Of a stretch of DNA of 64,000 bases, positions 1 to 8,421 are shown one piece after another. Where the stretch lies: contig NZ_CABVHU010000001.1 in NCBI RefSeq assembly GCF_902497855.1, positions 124,001-188,000 on the forward strand. Reading direction: 5' to 3'. Position 1 is the first letter of the stretch; each line of letters opens with the position of its first letter. The notes under the pieces are model-generated. The model searched no databases. It was not told the origin of the DNA and was given only the letters and a program-made list of their open reading frames with translations. This stretch comes from Pseudomonas fluorescens. Its GTDB lineage: Bacteria; Pseudomonadota; Gammaproteobacteria; Pseudomonadales; Pseudomonadaceae. The translations under genes were made by a program, and so were the position numbers.

Positions 1-2
1 AC

Positions 3-174
3 GGTTATGGGCAGAACGAGTTCGTGCCCTGGCAGATCGGTGCCGTGACCTGATTGATCGCTTTCACACGGCGAAAAGCACGCGGCGTCGCTGCTCGATG
101 CCTTGAAGAACGCCAACCCACCGGGCCGGCAGCGCCTGGTCGATGGCCAGCACAGCACCGCGGCCTTGAATTGA
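3..174 (+). pseudogene. broken C-terminal end of a LacI-family regulator (partial, two frameshifts)
   Basis: Three short reading frames join into one plausible LacI-type C-terminus. Frame 3 (3-50) gives GYGQNEFVPWQIGAVT and then a stop. Frame 2 (about 50-66) gives LIDRFH. Frame 1 (about 67-174) gives HGEKHAASLLDALKN and continues to a stop at 172-174. LacI proteins end with a threonine/isoleucine-rich strand, a helix with a LLD-type motif and a closing basic strand, which matches. Restoring the frame needs two one-base insertions, near 50 and 67, so this is either a decayed gene or sequencing error. The 5' part lies outside the window. It would be the natural regulator of the catabolic genes that follow. 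The family call is inference from a short stretch. Confidence 0.35.
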
Positions 175-190
175 ATACGGAGCAGCAAGC

Positions 191-1246
191 ATGACTGAAG
201 GCAAACGCTACGACGCACAAACGCTCACCACGTTCGTCGAGCACCTGTTCGAAACGGCCGGGGCCGATGCCGAGGTCGCCCAGGTGGTGACCCGGGTGCT
301 GCTCGAAGGTGAACTGCTGGGCCATCGCACCCACGGCCTCAACCTGGTGAGCCGCTATATCGGCGGCATGCTGACCGGGCAGGTCAAGGCCCGTGCCGGG
401 TTGCTCGAGCAGGTCTCGGACAGCGGCATCTCCGCGCTGTTCGACGGCCATTATGTGCTCGGGCCTTATTGTGTCAGCCGTGCCCTGGACAGTGCGGCCA
501 AGGGCGCCACGGAGCAGGGCATAGGGATCGCCGTGGTGCGCCGTGCCTCGCACATCGGGTGCCTGGCCGCTTACCTGAAACCCTTCACGGACCGGGGCCT
601 GGTGGCCATGGTCTATTCCTCGGACCCGTCGGTGGGGCTGGTGTGCGCCCATGGCGGGGTCGACCCGATCTACACGCCCAACCCGATTGCCGCCGGCATC
701 CCGACCCGGGGCGAACCGATCCTGCTGGATGTGAGCATGTCCACCGTGACCCTGGGCCTGGTCGGCCAGTGCCGCGAGGCCGGCAAGCCGCTGCCGCACC
801 CGGTGCTGATGAGCAACGACGGTCAGCTGAGCGACGACCCGGCCGACTTTTACACCACCCCACCGGGCAGCATTCTGCCCCTGGGCGGCCAGGCCTTTGG
901 CCACAAGGGCTTTGCCCTGGCGATTCTGGTCGAGGCCCTGACCTCGGGGTTGGCCGGCCATGGGCGCAAGGATGCTCCGGACCAGTGGGGCGCCTCGGCT
1001 ACGGCTGTGGTGATCGACCCGCGCTTCTTCGGCGGGCTGGACGCCTTCACCGACGAAAGTTCGTTCCTGAGCAAGCTGATCCTGGCCAGCCGTCCGGTGG
1101 ACCCCGAGCGCCCGGTGCGCTTGCCGGGCCAGGCCGGCCTGAAGCTGCGCGAGCAAGCTTTGCGCGAAGGCGTGAGCCTGGCGCAGAAGGTGGTCGATGA
1201 CCTCAACCAGAGCGCCGCGCAGTTGCAGCTGCCAGCCTTTTCCTGA
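191..1246 (+). CDS. Ldh2-family NAD(P)-dependent malate/lactate-type dehydrogenase
   Basis: 351-residue cytosolic oxidoreductase of the malate/L-lactate dehydrogenase (Ldh2) family, which includes YiaK (2,3-diketogulonate reductase) and AllD (ureidoglycolate dehydrogenase). The family hallmark near residues 44-50 (LGHRTHGL, with the catalytic-type His) is present, as are the VYSSDPSVGLVCAHGG region and the GHKGFALAILVEAL helix near 237-250. Length is typical. The ATG at 191 follows a GGAGC purine stretch at a sensible distance. It is followed by an FAH-family enzyme and an MFS permease in the same direction, so a 2-keto or deoxy sugar-acid substrate is likely. The exact substrate cannot be told from sequence. 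Confidence 0.85.
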   Translation: MTEGKRYDAQTLTTFVEHLFETAGADAEVAQVVTRVLLEGELLGHRTHGLNLVSRYIGGMLTGQVKARAGLLEQVSDSGISALFDGHYVLGPYCVSRALDSAAKGATEQGIGIAVVRRASHIGCLAAYLKPFTDRGLVAMVYSSDPSVGLVCAHGGVDPIYTPNPIAAGIPTRGEPILLDVSMSTVTLGLVGQCREAGKPLPHPVLMSNDGQLSDDPADFYTTPPGSILPLGGQAFGHKGFALAILVEALTSGLAGHGRKDAPDQWGASATAVVIDPRFFGGLDAFTDESSFLSKLILASRPVDPERPVRLPGQAGLKLREQALREGVSLAQKVVDDLNQSAAQLQLPAFS

Positions 1247-1268
1247 CTTGCTCCGGGTGGCATTCCGA

Positions 1269-1415
1269 CGATGGCCGTCAACGATAACGCGTGTTTGCTG
1301 GATAAACGCGGAGCCCTGTAGGAGCAAGCTTGCTCGCGATGGTCGTCAACGATAACGCGTGCTTCCTGATTAGACGCGGCGCCCTTTGGCCATCGCGAGC
1401 AAGCTCGCTCCTACA
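1269..1415. repeat. REP palindrome pair, GAGCAAGC type, with partial tandem copy
   Basis: Two inverted GTAGGAGC...GCTCGCGA arms (starting at 1318 and ending at 1415) flank a spacer containing CAACGATAACGCGTG. A partial copy of the spacer lies immediately upstream (1269-1319), so the element has been partly duplicated in tandem. Closely related elements occur at 11818-11931 and 51660-51759. This is the intergenic REP/BIME type common in fluorescent pseudomonads. It sits between the Ldh2 and FAH genes and could form a hairpin in their transcript. Confidence 0.85.
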
Positions 1416-1447
1416 CATACACACACAACGACAACAAGAGTGCAGAC

Positions 1448-2665
1448 ATGACCAACGAATCGACAACACAAGCACCGCTGCCGTTGAGCAGCAACCCCGC
1501 CGTCTTCAACACCGGCAGCTGGGTCGGACGCATCTGGTTGCCCGGCCAGGGCCCGGCCGTGGTGCTGGTCAAGGCCGGCGCCGTGCACGATATCAGCGCC
1601 CATGTGGCGACCGTCTCGGCCTTGCTTGAAGTGGCTGACCCGGTGGCGTATCTGCGTGCATTGCCCTTGGGCCAGGCCTTGATCGAGTTGCCCGCGCTGC
1701 TGGACAACAGCGACCCGAACCAACGGGACGAACACCTGCCATGGCTGCTGGCGCCGATCGACCTGCAAGCGGTCAAGGCCGCTGGCGTGACCTTCGCCGC
1801 CAGCCTGCTGGAGCGTGTGGTCGAAGAGCAGGCCAAGGGTGATCCGGCCAAGGCCGACGCGATCCGCGACACCCTGGCCAGCCGCATTGGCGCCGACCTG
1901 TCGCAAATCGTCCCGGGCTCGGCCCAGGCCGAAGCCTTGCGCAAGGTCCTGGTGGAGCAGGGGCTGTGGTCGCAGTATCTGGAAGTGGGCATCGGCCCGG
2001 ACGCTGAAATCTTCACCAAGGCCCAGCCACTGTCGGCGGTCGGCCACGGCGCCGATATCGGCATTCACCCCAAGTCGAGCTGGAACAACCCGGAACCGGA
2101 AGTGGTGCTGGCGGTGTCGAGCAACGGCAGCATTCAGGGCGCCATGCTCGGCAACGACGTCAACTTGCGCGACTTCGAAGGCCGTAGCGCGTTGCTGCTG
2201 AGCAAGGCCAAGGACAATAACGCCTCCACCTCGCTGGGGCCATTGCTGCGTCTGTTTGACGAGACCTTCAGCCTGGATGACGTGCGTAATGCCGAAGTGG
2301 ATCTGCGCGTCGAAGGTCAGGACGGTTTCATCCTCGAAGGCCGCAGTTCCATGCGCCAGATCAGCCGCGACCCGCTCGACCTGGTCCAGCAGACCCTCAA
2401 TGAAAACCATCAATATCCTGACGGTCTGGTGCTGTTTCTCGGTACCCTGTTCGCCCCCAAGCAGGACCGCGACCAGCCGGGCAACGGCTTCACCCACAAA
2501 CCGGGTGACCTGGTGGCCATCAGCAACGCGCAGCTGGGGACCTTGTGCAACCGGGTGACCACCAGCGACCAGGCGCCGCGCTGGGACTTCGGCCTGCGCT
2601 CGTTGATCGGCAGCCTGAGCCGGCGTGGCCTGCTCGAGGCGGCAGTAACTGCGCGCCAACCCTGA
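1448..2665 (+). CDS. fumarylacetoacetate hydrolase (FAH) family enzyme
   Basis: 405 residues. The C-terminal half carries the FAH-fold signature: EPEVVLAVSS near 216, then GAMLGNDVNLRDFEGRS with LLLSKAKDNN, the metal-binding and substrate-binding region of FAH-type hydrolases and dehydratases. The protein is longer than minimal FAH domains (about 280 residues) because of an N-terminal extension, as seen in FAH relatives that dehydrate 2-keto-3-deoxy sugar acids (arabinonate/xylonate type). Acting after the Ldh2 dehydrogenase and before an MFS carrier, a sugar-acid dehydratase or acylpyruvate hydrolase role fits. Substrate is not determinable. ATG at 1448; the first residues are low-complexity and the start is not strongly marked. 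Confidence 0.8.
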   Translation: MTNESTTQAPLPLSSNPAVFNTGSWVGRIWLPGQGPAVVLVKAGAVHDISAHVATVSALLEVADPVAYLRALPLGQALIELPALLDNSDPNQRDEHLPWLLAPIDLQAVKAAGVTFAASLLERVVEEQAKGDPAKADAIRDTLASRIGADLSQIVPGSAQAEALRKVLVEQGLWSQYLEVGIGPDAEIFTKAQPLSAVGHGADIGIHPKSSWNNPEPEVVLAVSSNGSIQGAMLGNDVNLRDFEGRSALLLSKAKDNNASTSLGPLLRLFDETFSLDDVRNAEVDLRVEGQDGFILEGRSSMRQISRDPLDLVQQTLNENHQYPDGLVLFLGTLFAPKQDRDQPGNGFTHKPGDLVAISNAQLGTLCNRVTTSDQAPRWDFGLRSLIGSLSRRGLLEAAVTARQP

Positions 2666-2681
2666 TTCACCCACATTCAAC

Positions 2682-2770
2682 TGTAGGAGCTGGCTTGCCA
2701 GCGAATGCGTCGGGTCAGTTGACATCGTATCGCCTGAATGGACGCCTTCGCTGGCAAGCCAGCTCCTACA
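2682..2770. repeat. REP palindrome, GAGCTGGC type
   Basis: Inverted arms TGTAGGAGCTGGCTTGC... and ...GCAAGCCAGCTCCTACA enclose a short spacer. This is the second REP flavour in the window (GCTGGC rather than GCAAGC), also seen at 35766-35864 and 58821-58925. It lies downstream of the FAH gene and may act as a transcript-stabilising hairpin. Confidence 0.85.
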
Positions 2771-2902
2771 GGGGTTGCATGTCAGCAGGGGGTTCCTGTG
2801 TGTCAGGCCGGATTTTTTTGTAGGGTCCAGGGATGAGCGTGCACCGGATGATGGATCGGCCCGGTATTGAACCGCTGCAATAACAATAATAAAGGCCATC
2901 AG

Positions 2903-4219
2903 ATGAAACCACTGAAGAAGTACCAAAGCATCACCGTTGTCTTCCTGTTGTTGATCGGCATCGTCAACTACCTGGACCGTAGTGCGTTGTCGATCGCCAA
3001 TACCTCGATCCAGAAGGACATGATGATCAGCCCCTCGCAGATGGGCATTCTGTTGTCGGCCTTCTCCATCGCCTACGCCTTTGCGCAGTTGCCGATGGGC
3101 ATGATCATCGACCGCCTGGGCAGCAAGATCGCCCTGGGCGCTTCATTGCTGGCCTGGTCGGTGGCTCAGTCGACGTTCGGCATGGTCAACAGCTTTGCCG
3201 GCTTCATGGGCCTGCGTGTGCTGCTGGGGATTGGCGAGGCGCCGATGTTCCCCTCGGCGGCCAAGGCCCTGTCCGAATGGTTCGATGCCAACGAGCGCGG
3301 CACGCCGACCGGGATCGTCTGGTCGTCGACCTGCATCGGCCCATGCCTGGCACCGCCCTTGCTGACGCTGTTCATGGTCAACTTCGGCTGGCGCGGGATG
3401 TTCATCATCACAGGTGCGATCGGTATCGTCCTGGCCGTGTGCTGGTTGGCCTTCTACAAGAGCAAGGCGCAATACCTGGCCGAACTCGCCGCTGAAGGCA
3501 AACCGTTGCCGACCGAGAAAACAGCCCCAGTGCAAGCGGCCGACCCGCAGGCACCGAAGGTCTCCTACTTTGCCGGCTGGCTCGACCTGTTCAAGCACCG
3601 CAGCACCTGGGGTGCGGTCCTGGGCTTCATGGGCGTGATCTACATGCTGTGGCTGCACCTGACCTGGCTACCCGGTTACTTCGAACGCGAACATGGCATG
3701 AACCTGTACAAGACCGCGTGGCTGGTGTCGCTGGCCTATGGCTTCGGCGCGGTGGGCACCATCGTCGCCGGGCGCTTCTGCGACAGGCTGGTGCGCCGTG
3801 GCATGAGCATCCTGGCCAGCCGCAAGTTCGGCGTGATCACCGGCCTGGTACTGGCTGCGCTGTTCACCGTGCCGCTGTCGTTCGTCACCGGCCTGACCGG
3901 TTGCATCATCCTGCTGTGCCTGGCGCTGTTCAGCATCAACATGGCCAGTGCCACCGCCTGGATGATCGTCAACACCATCGTCGACAGCCGCCGGGTGGCC
4001 TCGTTCGGCTCGATCCAGAACTTCGGCGGCTACATCGCCGGGTCCGTCGCGCCGATCGTCACCGGCTTCAGCATCCAGTACTCGGGTTCGTTCAATACCG
4101 CGTTCATGATCAGTGCGGTCGTGGCGCTGTGTTCGGCCCTGGCGTACTACCTGCTGCTCAACGCACCGATCAGCGAAGCCGAGCCTGCACCCGAGCACAT
4201 CGTTGGTGTGACCGAGTAA
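2903..4219 (+). CDS. MFS transporter, anion:cation symporter (ACS) type
   Basis: 438-residue inner-membrane carrier with about 12 hydrophobic helices. Helix 1 ends with NYLDRSALSIAN, the position where ACS-family carriers (galactonate, glucarate, tartrate, phthalate permeases) carry a conserved YxDR motif. The loop after helix 2 has the MFS motif A-like sequence MIIDRLGSK near 71-79. ATG 2903 is preferred to an in-frame TTG at 2867 because it has an AAAGG element upstream and starts the normal basic N-terminus MKPLKKY. It probably imports the sugar acid or related anion used by the two upstream enzymes. Confidence 0.85.
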   Translation: MKPLKKYQSITVVFLLLIGIVNYLDRSALSIANTSIQKDMMISPSQMGILLSAFSIAYAFAQLPMGMIIDRLGSKIALGASLLAWSVAQSTFGMVNSFAGFMGLRVLLGIGEAPMFPSAAKALSEWFDANERGTPTGIVWSSTCIGPCLAPPLLTLFMVNFGWRGMFIITGAIGIVLAVCWLAFYKSKAQYLAELAAEGKPLPTEKTAPVQAADPQAPKVSYFAGWLDLFKHRSTWGAVLGFMGVIYMLWLHLTWLPGYFEREHGMNLYKTAWLVSLAYGFGAVGTIVAGRFCDRLVRRGMSILASRKFGVITGLVLAALFTVPLSFVTGLTGCIILLCLALFSINMASATAWMIVNTIVDSRRVASFGSIQNFGGYIAGSVAPIVTGFSIQYSGSFNTAFMISAVVALCSALAYYLLLNAPISEAEPAPEHIVGVTE

Positions 4220-4374
4220 GGGCCTCAAGAGGATACGTGCCAGTGCATGTCGAAATCAGACTCGCATCTGGCGCGCCCAGGCTACTTGCGTTGGAGGTCA
4301 GCCGCGTAAGGTAACGTGTCACTTCATACCCCGGTGTGAAGACGCGTGACCGCTCGCTGCGAGGCTGACTTCCG

Positions 4375-5466
4375 ATGGCATACGACACCCCCAGGGCCGT
4401 TCCTCCCCAGACCATTGGTTTTCTGCTGCTGGACCAATTCACCTTGATCTCCCTGGCGTCTGCTGTAGAGCCCCTGCGAATGGCCAATCAGCTAACCGGT
4501 CAAGAGCTCTACCGTTGGCACACGTTCACCTTGGGTGGCGCGCAGGTGTGGGCCAGCGACGGCATGCCGATCACTCCGGATTCGTCGATCGATGACGCAC
4601 TGCTGCTCGATACCGTGATCGTCTGCGGTGGTACTGGCATTCAAAGCGCGGTCACCCGGGAACACATTACCTGGTTGCGGACCCAGGCGCGGCGCACGAA
4701 GCGGATGGGGGGCGTGTGTACAGGCAGTTGGGCCCTGGCCCAGGCAGGCTTGCTCGATGGCTTCGATTGCAGCGTGCACTGGGAATTCCTGGCGGCCATG
4801 CAGGAAGCTTTTCCGCGAGTGAACCTCAGTTCCAGTTTATTCACCCTCGACCGGGACCGCTTCACCAGCTCCGGTGGCACCGCGCCAATGGACATGATGC
4901 TGCACCTGATCAGTCGCGATCATGGTCATGAACTGTCAGCGGCCATCTCCGAAATGTTTGTCTACGAGCGAATCCGCAACGAGCAGGATCACCAACGAGT
5001 GCCCCTCAAGCACATGCTCGGTACCCATCAACCGAAGTTGCAGGAAATCGTCGCCTTGATGGAGGCCAATCTGGAAGAACCGATCGACCTCGACGAACTG
5101 GCGAATTATGTCGGCTTGTCCCGTCGACAGCTGGAGCGGTTGTTCCAGAAATACCTGAAATCCTCGCCTTCGCGGTATTACCTCAAGCTGCGCCTGATCC
5201 GCGCGCGTCAGTTGCTCAAGCAAACGTCGATCTCCATCGTGGAGTTGTCGGTGGTGTGTGGCTTCGTGTCCACCCCCCATTTCTCAAAGTGCTATCGCGA
5301 GTGTTTCGGCATTCCACCGAGCGACGAGCGCCTGGTGGCGCAACCGCAACCGCAAGTGACAGCAAGAGCGGTTGAGCAGGCGTTGCCATCGGCAAGGCAG
5401 GTGAGTTTGCTGGAACAGGCTCGTGATGAGTCGACATTCGCGAGTATCAAGATTGTGAAATCCTGA
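4375..5466 (+). CDS. GlxA-family AraC-type transcriptional regulator
   Basis: 363 residues with two domains. Residues about 10-190 form a DJ-1/PfpI-like (GATase1) sensor domain, with ICGGTG-type and GGVCTGSWALAQAGLLDG nucleophile-elbow-like regions. Residues about 220-320 form an AraC helix-turn-helix pair (LANYVGLSRRQLERLFQKYL and VVCGFVSTPHFSKCYRECFGIPP). This arrangement is that of GbdR, CdhR and ArgR of pseudomonads, which activate catabolic genes for quaternary amines and amino acids. It lies 155 bases after the MFS gene in the same direction and may control that cluster. The remaining C-terminal 50 residues are low-complexity. Confidence 0.9.
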   Translation: MAYDTPRAVPPQTIGFLLLDQFTLISLASAVEPLRMANQLTGQELYRWHTFTLGGAQVWASDGMPITPDSSIDDALLLDTVIVCGGTGIQSAVTREHITWLRTQARRTKRMGGVCTGSWALAQAGLLDGFDCSVHWEFLAAMQEAFPRVNLSSSLFTLDRDRFTSSGGTAPMDMMLHLISRDHGHELSAAISEMFVYERIRNEQDHQRVPLKHMLGTHQPKLQEIVALMEANLEEPIDLDELANYVGLSRRQLERLFQKYLKSSPSRYYLKLRLIRARQLLKQTSISIVELSVVCGFVSTPHFSKCYRECFGIPPSDERLVAQPQPQVTARAVEQALPSARQVSLLEQARDESTFASIKIVKS

Positions 5467-5560
5467 GCAGTCTGGTGAATCCTGGCTTCAGCTGCGGAAT
5501 CTGAGCGGGGTCGAGGGGGGCCTCACCGAAACGTTTTTATACTCTTGGGCAAACCGCGAT

Positions 5561-6382
5561 TCATACGGGTAGTACCGACCTCGAACAGGTTCGTAATTGC
5601 GCCGGGCTGACACCCAGCCGTTGCTTGAACGCTGTCGTCATGTGCGCCTGGGAGTTGAAACCGCAGGTGAGGGCGATCCCGGACAGGCTGGCTGTCGAAT
5701 CGCGCAGCAAGGCGCGAGCCTTGGCGAGTCGTCGGTCGATCAGGTAGCTGTGCGGGCTTTTGCCCGTTGCCTGCTTGAACGCCCGCATGAAAAATCCTTC
5801 GGACAATTCAAGCAGTCCTGCCATCGCCTGCACGCTCAGCGCACCTTCAAGACCTGCGTCAATGAATTCATCGAGCAGGCGCATGCGGCGGCCGGAGATG
5901 GAGCCTTGGGTCGGCACCGGCAAGGCTTCCTGGGCCATGGCCCGTTCAGCCAGGGCGAACGCCCAGGGCTCCCAATCGTCATCTATCGAAGCGTGCAACA
6001 ACGCGTTGCGCATTCGCAGCGCAAGGGCAATGGCCTGCGGATCGATGCGATTGTTGAAGGCTCGCTCCCCCATCAACACCAGACCGTCGGCGCGCATGAC
6101 CCGCAGATACTCACCGCCGTCGGCCGACTCGGACAACACGTCACACCCGGCAGGGACAAACGCCAGGCCATTTGGCGTGGCCACGAAAGGCAGCACCCGG
6201 TCGCTGCCGATGGCGTGCAGGCCTTGCTGGCTGTCGAAGGCAAAGCCGATCGCCGCATGGGTCGCGACATATCGGGCAGCGTAGGAGGAGCCGGGCAACA
6301 ATTCGATCGTCCAGGGCCCGGCCTCGACACGGCGGACCGGTTCGGTCATCAGCGAGGGCGGTAGGCGGTTTCGACGGTTCAT
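5561..6382 (-). CDS. AraC-family transcriptional regulator
   Basis: About 273 residues. The C-terminal about 100 residues hold the two AraC helix-turn-helix motifs (MAGLLELSEGFFMRAFKQATGKSP and IALTCGFNSQAHMTTAFKQRLGVSP). The N-terminal half is a cupin-like sensor region without a recognisable ligand signature. The chosen ATG is at 6382; an in-frame GTG at 6412 and a later ATG beginning MTEPVRR are alternatives and the start is uncertain. It is divergent from the threonine dehydratase-like gene at 6488, which it may regulate from the shared 105-base gap. Confidence 0.8.
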   Translation of the reverse strand: MNRRNRLPPSLMTEPVRRVEAGPWTIELLPGSSYAARYVATHAAIGFAFDSQQGLHAIGSDRVLPFVATPNGLAFVPAGCDVLSESADGGEYLRVMRADGLVLMGERAFNNRIDPQAIALALRMRNALLHASIDDDWEPWAFALAERAMAQEALPVPTQGSISGRRMRLLDEFIDAGLEGALSVQAMAGLLELSEGFFMRAFKQATGKSPHSYLIDRRLAKARALLRDSTASLSGIALTCGFNSQAHMTTAFKQRLGVSPAQLRTCSRSVLPV

Positions 6383-6487
6383 GAGCACCATAGTAGTCAA
6401 GACGGGCCACAAAAGTCAGGTCGGTTTTCTGAAAGCCGGCTCGGGGGCAACGCGTGCAGACTGGGCAAAACCCCAGGGAGAGTGCTC

Positions 6488-7444
6488 ATGCACAGACTGA
6501 CTCGCGACGACATCGAACAAGCTGCCCACCAGGTGTACCAAGTCATGCCTGCCACCGCCCAGTACCCTTGGCCATTGCTGGCTGAAAGGTTGGGGTGCAC
6601 GGTGTGGGTCAAGCATGAAAACCATACGCCCACGGGGGCTTTCAAGGTGCGCGGGGGCATTACCTTCATGCACTGGCTCAAACGCGCGCATCCCACCGCC
6701 AGGGGCATCGTGACCGCGACCCGCGGCAACCATGGCCAGAGCCTGGCGCTGGCGGCACGGGCGTTGGGTTTGCGCGCATTGATCGTAGTGCCGGAGGGCA
6801 ATTCGGTAGAGAAAAACCATGCCATGCGCGGCTTCGGTGGCGAAGTGGTCGAATGGGGTCGCGATTTCGACGAGGCCCGGGAAGAGGCCGCCCGCCTGGC
6901 ACAAGCGCATGATCTTTTTCTGGTGCCGCCGTTCCACACCGAGCTGGTCAAAGGCGTGGCCACGTATGCGCTGGAGCTGTTCAAGGCGGCGCCGGACCTG
7001 CATACCGTCTACGTGCCGATCGGCTGTGGTTCCGGGATTTGTGGGGTGATCGCCGCGCGCGACGCGCTGGGCCTGCAGACCCAAGTGGTGGGCGTGGTGT
7101 CCACCGAGGCGGCAGCGGCAAAACTGTCCTTTGAAACGGGAGAAATTTGCGAAACCGCGACGGCGACCACCTTTGCCGATGGCCTCGCCGTACGTAAACC
7201 GATTCCTGAAGCCTTCGCCATCTACAGTGCCGCTGCGGCGCGGATCGTATCCGTCGATGAGGACGAAATTGCCGAGGCCATGCGTGTGTATTACACCGAT
7301 ACCCATAACCTGGCGGAAGGGGCAGGTGCGGCCGCGCTGGCGGCGCTCATTCAGGAGCGTGAAGCCATGGCGGGAAAACGGGTGGGGGTGATTCTGTCCG
7401 GCGGGAACGTCGACAGAGCGCTGTATGCGAGCGTGATCGGGTGA
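6488..7444 (+). CDS. PLP-dependent threonine/serine dehydratase-like enzyme
   Basis: 318-residue fold-type II PLP enzyme. The Schiff-base lysine is K53 in TPTGAFKVRGG, the glycine-rich phosphate cradle is GCGSGICG near 176-183, and ATRGNHGQSLA near 76-86 is the substrate loop. It lacks the C-terminal ACT-like regulatory domain of biosynthetic IlvA, so it is of the catabolic/short type and also resembles EutB of the ectoine pathway. Start ATG 6488 has an AGGGAG element 8-12 bases upstream; an in-frame GTG two codons earlier is less likely. Probable product is a 2-keto acid plus ammonia from a hydroxy-amino acid. Confidence 0.8.
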   Translation: MHRLTRDDIEQAAHQVYQVMPATAQYPWPLLAERLGCTVWVKHENHTPTGAFKVRGGITFMHWLKRAHPTARGIVTATRGNHGQSLALAARALGLRALIVVPEGNSVEKNHAMRGFGGEVVEWGRDFDEAREEAARLAQAHDLFLVPPFHTELVKGVATYALELFKAAPDLHTVYVPIGCGSGICGVIAARDALGLQTQVVGVVSTEAAAAKLSFETGEICETATATTFADGLAVRKPIPEAFAIYSAAAARIVSVDEDEIAEAMRVYYTDTHNLAEGAGAAALAALIQEREAMAGKRVGVILSGGNVDRALYASVIG

Positions 7445-7512
7445 CCGATGGCGGCGTCAGCGCTCGTGTTCCGGCACGAGGGCCGCAAGTGTTTGCGCGC
7501 CAATCCGCTCCG

Positions 7513-8187
7513 CTATAGGCCTAATCTCTGCTTGAGCTCGGCCTCGCTCAACACGCCGCTGGCCGGGCCGCCCGGCAATCCTTCACCGGCCCGCGCCAGC
7601 GGTAGAAGTACCGGTATGAATCCGGCGTCGCGCACCAGTCGGGCGCCCAGGTCGCGGGCCTGGGCGTCGTCGGCGAAGGTTGCAATCGCCTTGCCTTTGC
7701 CAGACTGGCTTTTCATTGAGGCATAGCCGATGGCGTTGAACGCCCGCACCAGGTGCACACCGGGCAGGTACTGCTGGTCCGCCAGGGCGACCCCCTGAGC
7801 CAGCGCCTGGCGCCCGACGTCTCCGTCGCGGGCGCTGAACGGGTTGCTGGTGCTGAACACCACCTTGCCCTCCAGCTTGCCCTTCAGCTGTTCGGACAGC
7901 GCCGGCATTGCGCCGTAGGGAACACTCAGCACGATCACGTCGCCCCAGGACGCGGCGTCGCTGACCGTGCCCGCCCGAGCATTCGGGCCGGCGGCCTTGA
8001 CCAGGTCCTGGAGCTCCTCGGGGTGGCGTGACGAAAACATCACCGAGTGCCCAGCCTTTACCCACAGCGTGCCTAGCGTACCGCCGACGTTACCGGCGCC
8101 GATCACGCTGATCTTCAGGGTGTCCGCCATCGCCTGGCTGGTGCACAGGACCAGGCTGGCGAACGTTAGCAAGAGGCGTCTGGACAT
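7513..8187 (-). CDS. signal-peptide-bearing NADP-binding reductase (NpdG/F420-reductase-like)
   Basis: 224 residues from ATG 8187 (an in-frame TTG eight codons earlier is weaker). The N-terminus MSRRLLLTFASLVLCTSQAMA is a classical signal peptide with a predicted cut after AMA. The mature part starts with a Rossmann motif ISVIGAGNVGGTLG and later has SSRHPEEL, VLSVPYGAM and RAFNAIGY, as in the NADP oxidoreductase/F420-dependent reductase family. Members of that family are normally cytosolic, so export is odd. It is convergent with the dehydratase gene and stands alone. Function is unknown; it may act in the periplasm or have lost a nucleotide-dependent role. Confidence 0.75.
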   Translation of the reverse strand: MSRRLLLTFASLVLCTSQAMADTLKISVIGAGNVGGTLGTLWVKAGHSVMFSSRHPEELQDLVKAAGPNARAGTVSDAASWGDVIVLSVPYGAMPALSEQLKGKLEGKVVFSTSNPFSARDGDVGRQALAQGVALADQQYLPGVHLVRAFNAIGYASMKSQSGKGKAIATFADDAQARDLGARLVRDAGFIPVLLPLARAGEGLPGGPASGVLSEAELKQRLGL

Positions 8188-8421
8188 GCGTTGCGTCCCC
8201 GGGTTGGACAAATGGTTTTGTCATTACCCTAGTAGAGCCTGCGCATAATCGAAAGGTGCGGGCAGGTGCTGACTGAACTGGATTTTATCCAGCCCCGGCC
8301 TCTACTCATGAATCTGGCAACTGTCCTGTAACGCGGTCCCAATTGTCATGGCTTACGTGCCAATAGGCGTGGTTGGCGTCCATCGTCGAATGCTCCGCGC
8401 TTATTGTTTGATTGCCCCCCC

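Noticed and set aside
1370..2926. 518-codon minus-strand frame opposite the FAH gene
   Set aside because: Complement of a gene with clear FAH motifs; no ribosome site.
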